From Natronomonas gomsonensis (GTDB lineage: Archaea > Halobacteriota > Halobacteria > Halobacteriales > Haloarculaceae), in NCBI RefSeq assembly GCF_024300825.1, contig NZ_CP101323.1:1612001-1676000 (forward strand): a stretch of 64,000 nt of DNA, read 5' to 3'. The first letter of the stretch is position 1. Each line of letters opens with the position of its first letter. Positions 61,629 through 64,000 of the stretch are shown piece by piece. The translations under genes and the position numbers were made by a program. The notes under the pieces are model-generated. The model saw only the letters and a program-made list of their open reading frames with translations, did no database searches and had not been told where the DNA came from.

Positions 61629-63361
61629 GGATTCTCACTCCAGCGAAGGAAACTGCCGAGGCGAAGACCGCCGTACAGGGCAACCAGCAGCGGCGTAAAC
61701 CAGAGGCCGAATCGGATGGCCAGAGACGCCCATGCGGAAACGGTCGTGAGTGGGTGCCAGCGGACGACTGTCGAATCGCCGGCGTAGGCGGGGTAGTGGT
61801 CCAGCCACGACCCCGGTTCGTATTGTGCGGTGTAGGCGCCCGGTTCAGTCAGGTGGACGACTGCTTCGCCTGTCGCGTTCGTCTTGACTTGCTGTCCGTC
61901 GATCTCGATATAGCCGTCCCGCGAGAGGTCGGCAATGGGTGCGACTCGCTCGTCGTCAGCCAGTACGATTGGGTCGCCCGTGTCGGCTTCACGTAGCGTC
62001 AGCCGAACGGTCGCAACTGACTTGTTTTGCTGCAGCACTGCCGCCGAGAGATTCGTTTCACGGAGTGGGCGTTCTCCCTCGGCGGGTGGCAGTCGGGGCT
62101 CGGTTTCGACGCCGTTGACGATGCCGTGGACAGTGACTGCCTCACGGTCGACACGTCGTGTCCGGACGGCGATTCCATACGTCGTCTCGTAACGTCTCTC
62201 GACGATGTCGACGGTGACGTTTTCGTGGAGATCGGCTTTCGGACTACGGCGTGTCTGTCCCCACTGATCCAGAATTGTGGGACCATCGTACTCCGGTTTG
62301 GTCTGTGGTCCAAGGCGTGACGGATATGCATGGACGTACACCGGCAGAGCGGTCGAGTCGACACGCTCGGAATCCGTTGCGGTGGCCCGAACGAGGTCGT
62401 CCCACTCGGTCTCGCGAGCGGTGAAGAACCGCCAGATGCCGCGGACTCGAACGCGATCATCCTCGGTGAGTCGATACCCCTGCCACGGCGCCGTCTGGTA
62501 GACTGAAACGCCCGTCTCACCGTTCGGATATTCGGTGTAGTGGACCGTCGCCTGAAGATCGTACACGTCGACACTGCGGCTATCGGTTACGGTCACCGAG
62601 TCGGTGAGGTGCGTCCACGTGATGGATTCGTGAATGCTCCCGTCGTCAAGCCGAGTCCGCGTGATTTTCGTGCGGTTGATGCTCGCGTTGATGTCGGCTT
62701 CTATCCGTAATTGTTCGACATCGTCGTCAAGTTGATAGCCGATTTCGGGACGGTGTGTTCCGTCTGTGCGAGCGATTTCTTCATCGTCTGCATAGAGACG
62801 GATTTCCGAAATTCTGTGCGTCTCCAGTTCCCACTTCGTCGTCGTGTTTCCAACCGTCTCGTCGGCTGGGAGTGCGACGCGGTAATCGATCGTTCCGAAC
62901 ACCTCTCCCTCGGGTGCGACGTAGAACCAGCTATCGCCAGATGCAAGGTACGTTTTCGTCGCCGGCGAGAGGGCAAACAGCGTCGCGTGTGCGTCCTTGA
63001 TGTACGTCGAGTTGGTGCGATTCGCTGTCGGCGGGAATACCGACGTACTGCTATCGCCTGGCTCGTATTGGCTGTGGGCATACCGCGTCCACTGGCCAGC
63101 CGTATCCGGGGGTCGACGGAACGTCATGTCCGTCCCGTTGGCAATTTGATGGACCGTCGTCCGGTTTTCACCGTAAGCGGCTTCGTACGCCGATTCGTTG
63201 ACGTACGTTTCGGCAGACTGCTTGGCCCACAGCGTCGCTTCCTCACTTTCGTTGAGGCCACTATCTGTGGTCTCTGGCCGTGGTGGATCTGCACTTGCGA
63301 CGGTCGTGAAACCGATGACTAACAGCATGGCAAATCCCAGGCTGAGTCCTTGGGAGGCCAT
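61625..63361 (-). CDS. Large secreted/anchored protein of the conjugation-like module
   Basis: A 578-residue protein. MASQGLSLGFAMLLVIGFTT is a Sec signal peptide with a cleavage site near ASADPPR. The extracellular part (about 28-530) is beta-rich and acidic with several N-glycosylation sequons (NESE, NRTT, NGTD, NSTY, NTTT), and an Ig-like segment lies near 475-525 (EAVVHLTEPGAYTAQYEPGS). A C-terminal helix (about 545-565, FGLWFTPLLVALYGGLRLGS) anchors it. It has the look of a cell-surface or pilus-assembly component. It is likely co-transcribed with the genes on both sides. Confidence 0.7.
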   Translation of the reverse strand: MASQGLSLGFAMLLVIGFTTVASADPPRPETTDSGLNESEEATLWAKQSAETYVNESAYEAAYGENRTTVHQIANGTDMTFRRPPDTAGQWTRYAHSQYEPGDSSTSVFPPTANRTNSTYIKDAHATLFALSPATKTYLASGDSWFYVAPEGEVFGTIDYRVALPADETVGNTTTKWELETHRISEIRLYADDEEIARTDGTHRPEIGYQLDDDVEQLRIEADINASINRTKITRTRLDDGSIHESITWTHLTDSVTVTDSRSVDVYDLQATVHYTEYPNGETGVSVYQTAPWQGYRLTEDDRVRVRGIWRFFTARETEWDDLVRATATDSERVDSTALPVYVHAYPSRLGPQTKPEYDGPTILDQWGQTRRSPKADLHENVTVDIVERRYETTYGIAVRTRRVDREAVTVHGIVNGVETEPRLPPAEGERPLRETNLSAAVLQQNKSVATVRLTLREADTGDPIVLADDERVAPIADLSRDGYIEIDGQQVKTNATGEAVVHLTEPGAYTAQYEPGSWLDHYPAYAGDSTVVRWHPLTTVSAWASLAIRFGLWFTPLLVALYGGLRLGSFLRWSENP

Positions 63362-63364
63362 CGG

Positions 63365-63784
63365 TTAGAACGGCGTCAGATCCACACACTGAGCAACTGG
63401 GAGGTCCATGGTTCTGCCGGCCAAAGCGAACAGCGGGCCGAGAAGCACGAGAATGACGGCGGATTTCAGAGCCGTTATTTTGTGCTGTTTGATTCTCGAT
63501 AGCTGGTCCCGACTCAGCGTAAACATCTCCGCGACGGACTCGCCTTGCCAGACGACGAGCAACCCCATCAGTCCGAGGGCTGTCGTTAATTGGAGGAAGC
63601 CTTCGATCATTGAGGCGAGCGTCCCTGAGTCTTCTTGACAAACTGGGTTCGCTGATTCTTGAGCAGCAGCAGGTTGTGCGGCAACGACGCCGACAACCAG
63701 GAAGGTGATCAAGAGGAACTGGAGAAGTCGCACTACTTTACCGCTCTCTTGCGTCGGGATCCAAAAGCATGGATTTGCGTTCAT
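63365..63784 (-). CDS. Small membrane protein with signal segment (TrbC/VirB2-like position)
   Basis: From ATG 63784 a 139-residue protein (alternative starts are ATG 63844 and GTG 63733, the last giving VRLLQFLLITFLVVGVVAAQ directly as a signal peptide). After AQPAAAQES there are two more hydrophobic helices (about 65-85 and 108-125) separated by a basic loop, with cysteines in NPVCQEDSG and AQCVDLTPF. Size and layout, signal plus two helices, fit a VirB2/TrbC-like pilin-type subunit, but homology is not demonstrated. It is the first gene of the operon, 3 bp before the large secreted protein gene. Confidence 0.55.
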   Translation of the reverse strand: MNANPCFWIPTQESGKVVRLLQFLLITFLVVGVVAAQPAAAQESANPVCQEDSGTLASMIEGFLQLTTALGLMGLLVVWQGESVAEMFTLSRDQLSRIKQHKITALKSAVILVLLGPLFALAGRTMDLPVAQCVDLTPF

Positions 63785-63844
63785 ATTTGGAGGTGGGGCT
63801 TGCTTTCGGCAGCATGCTCGAATCGACATTACCATCGTCGACAA

Positions 63845-64000
63845 CTGCCATCGTATCCAACACTTTAGGGCGTGTAAGAAAGAGGTAAAAACTATGCGAA
63901 TTATCGGGTAAATATTGACCCTGTTAGTTGTTTCTAGTCCTTAAACAGAGTAAATTACTAGAATGGATCGTTGTAATCGAGGATTCGAATCTCCTCCAGT
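63845..64000. other. AT-rich upstream region of the module, edge of window
   Basis: About 150 bp of AT-rich sequence upstream of the operon. It has a TTAAACAGAG box near 63942 and, at the right edge, GGATTCGAATCTCC (63981-63994), which looks like a tRNA T-arm fragment. No tRNA or gene can be completed. It may hold the operon promoter and possibly an attachment site. Confidence 0.3.

Noticed and set aside
63960-64000. A tRNA gene at the right edge, based on GGATTCGAATCTCC
   Set aside because: The preceding 60 bases are AT-rich, lack D-arm and acceptor sequences, and the T-stem does not pair properly; at most a fragment.

Overview
The window looks like chromosomal DNA of a halophilic archaeon (class Halobacteria). 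Proteins are very acidic, codons are GC-rich with C or G at third positions, several genes have TATA-like boxes 25-35 bp upstream of the start codon as expected for leaderless transcripts, many starts are GTG, and ATGA/GTGA overlaps are frequent. Family content also fits: FtsZ1-SecE-Spt5, archaeal pantoate kinase and phosphopantothenate synthetase, GGGP synthase, DTD2, pyruvoyl arginine decarboxylase, a bacterio-opsin-activator-like HTH regulator and a haloarchaeal Mrp antiporter. I cannot name genus or species.

Layout. 1-3.28 kb: AT-richer accessory stretch with two related Tat-exported DUF1102-like proteins, a membrane-anchored winged-helix regulator and a 664-bp stretch that may hold a small gene and a transposase fragment. 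3.3-20.7 kb: core metabolism and information processing: methylmalonyl-CoA mutase and epimerase, a nitronate monooxygenase-like protein, 2-oxoacid:ferredoxin oxidoreductase korAB, a flavin reductase, redox proteins, pabBAC, aroE, arginine decarboxylase, D-aminoacyl-tRNA deacylase, then ftsZ-secE-spt5. 20.6-22.1 kb: an IS1341-type element with tnpB only. 22.3-34.2 kb: PHP protein, DUF457 protein, CinA amidase, aminotransferase, zinc-finger rhomboid protease, endonuclease V, HAD, SDR, glycerate kinase, two tiny membrane proteins, a Get3/ArsA ATPase, then DUF5788-PolX-Mut7-C. 34.2-39 kb: a minus-strand run containing both archaeal CoA-pathway enzymes around an acyltransferase-like gene. 39.1-47.3 kb: a nine-gene Mrp antiporter operon. 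47.7-49.1 kb: a second tnpB element. 49.2-54.5 kb: aspS, SCP2-like protein, HTH regulator, GGGP synthase, and a broken pair of pilin-like exported-protein genes. 54.56-56.24 kb: an IS605-type element (tnpA + tnpB). 56.5-63.8 kb: a minus-strand module resembling the membrane part of a type IV secretion/conjugation machine (VirB4-like ATPase, its companion, VirB6/TrbL-like polytopic protein, lipoprotein, large secreted/anchored protein, small membrane protein).

How parts connect. The propionate branch (mcm, mce), the pab cluster and the CoA genes are core metabolism. The Mrp genes form one translationally coupled transcript for Na+/H+ exchange. The three transposon copies share an end architecture: a stem-loop of the same family at both ends, with the tnpB2 element carrying almost the same left end as the tnpA-bearing element, so it may be mobilised in trans. 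The strongest candidates for something new are the conjugation-like module at the right end, the homopolymer frameshift in the pilin-like gene, the displaced RuvC glutamate in the third TnpB, and a two-copy GC-rich intergenic repeat.
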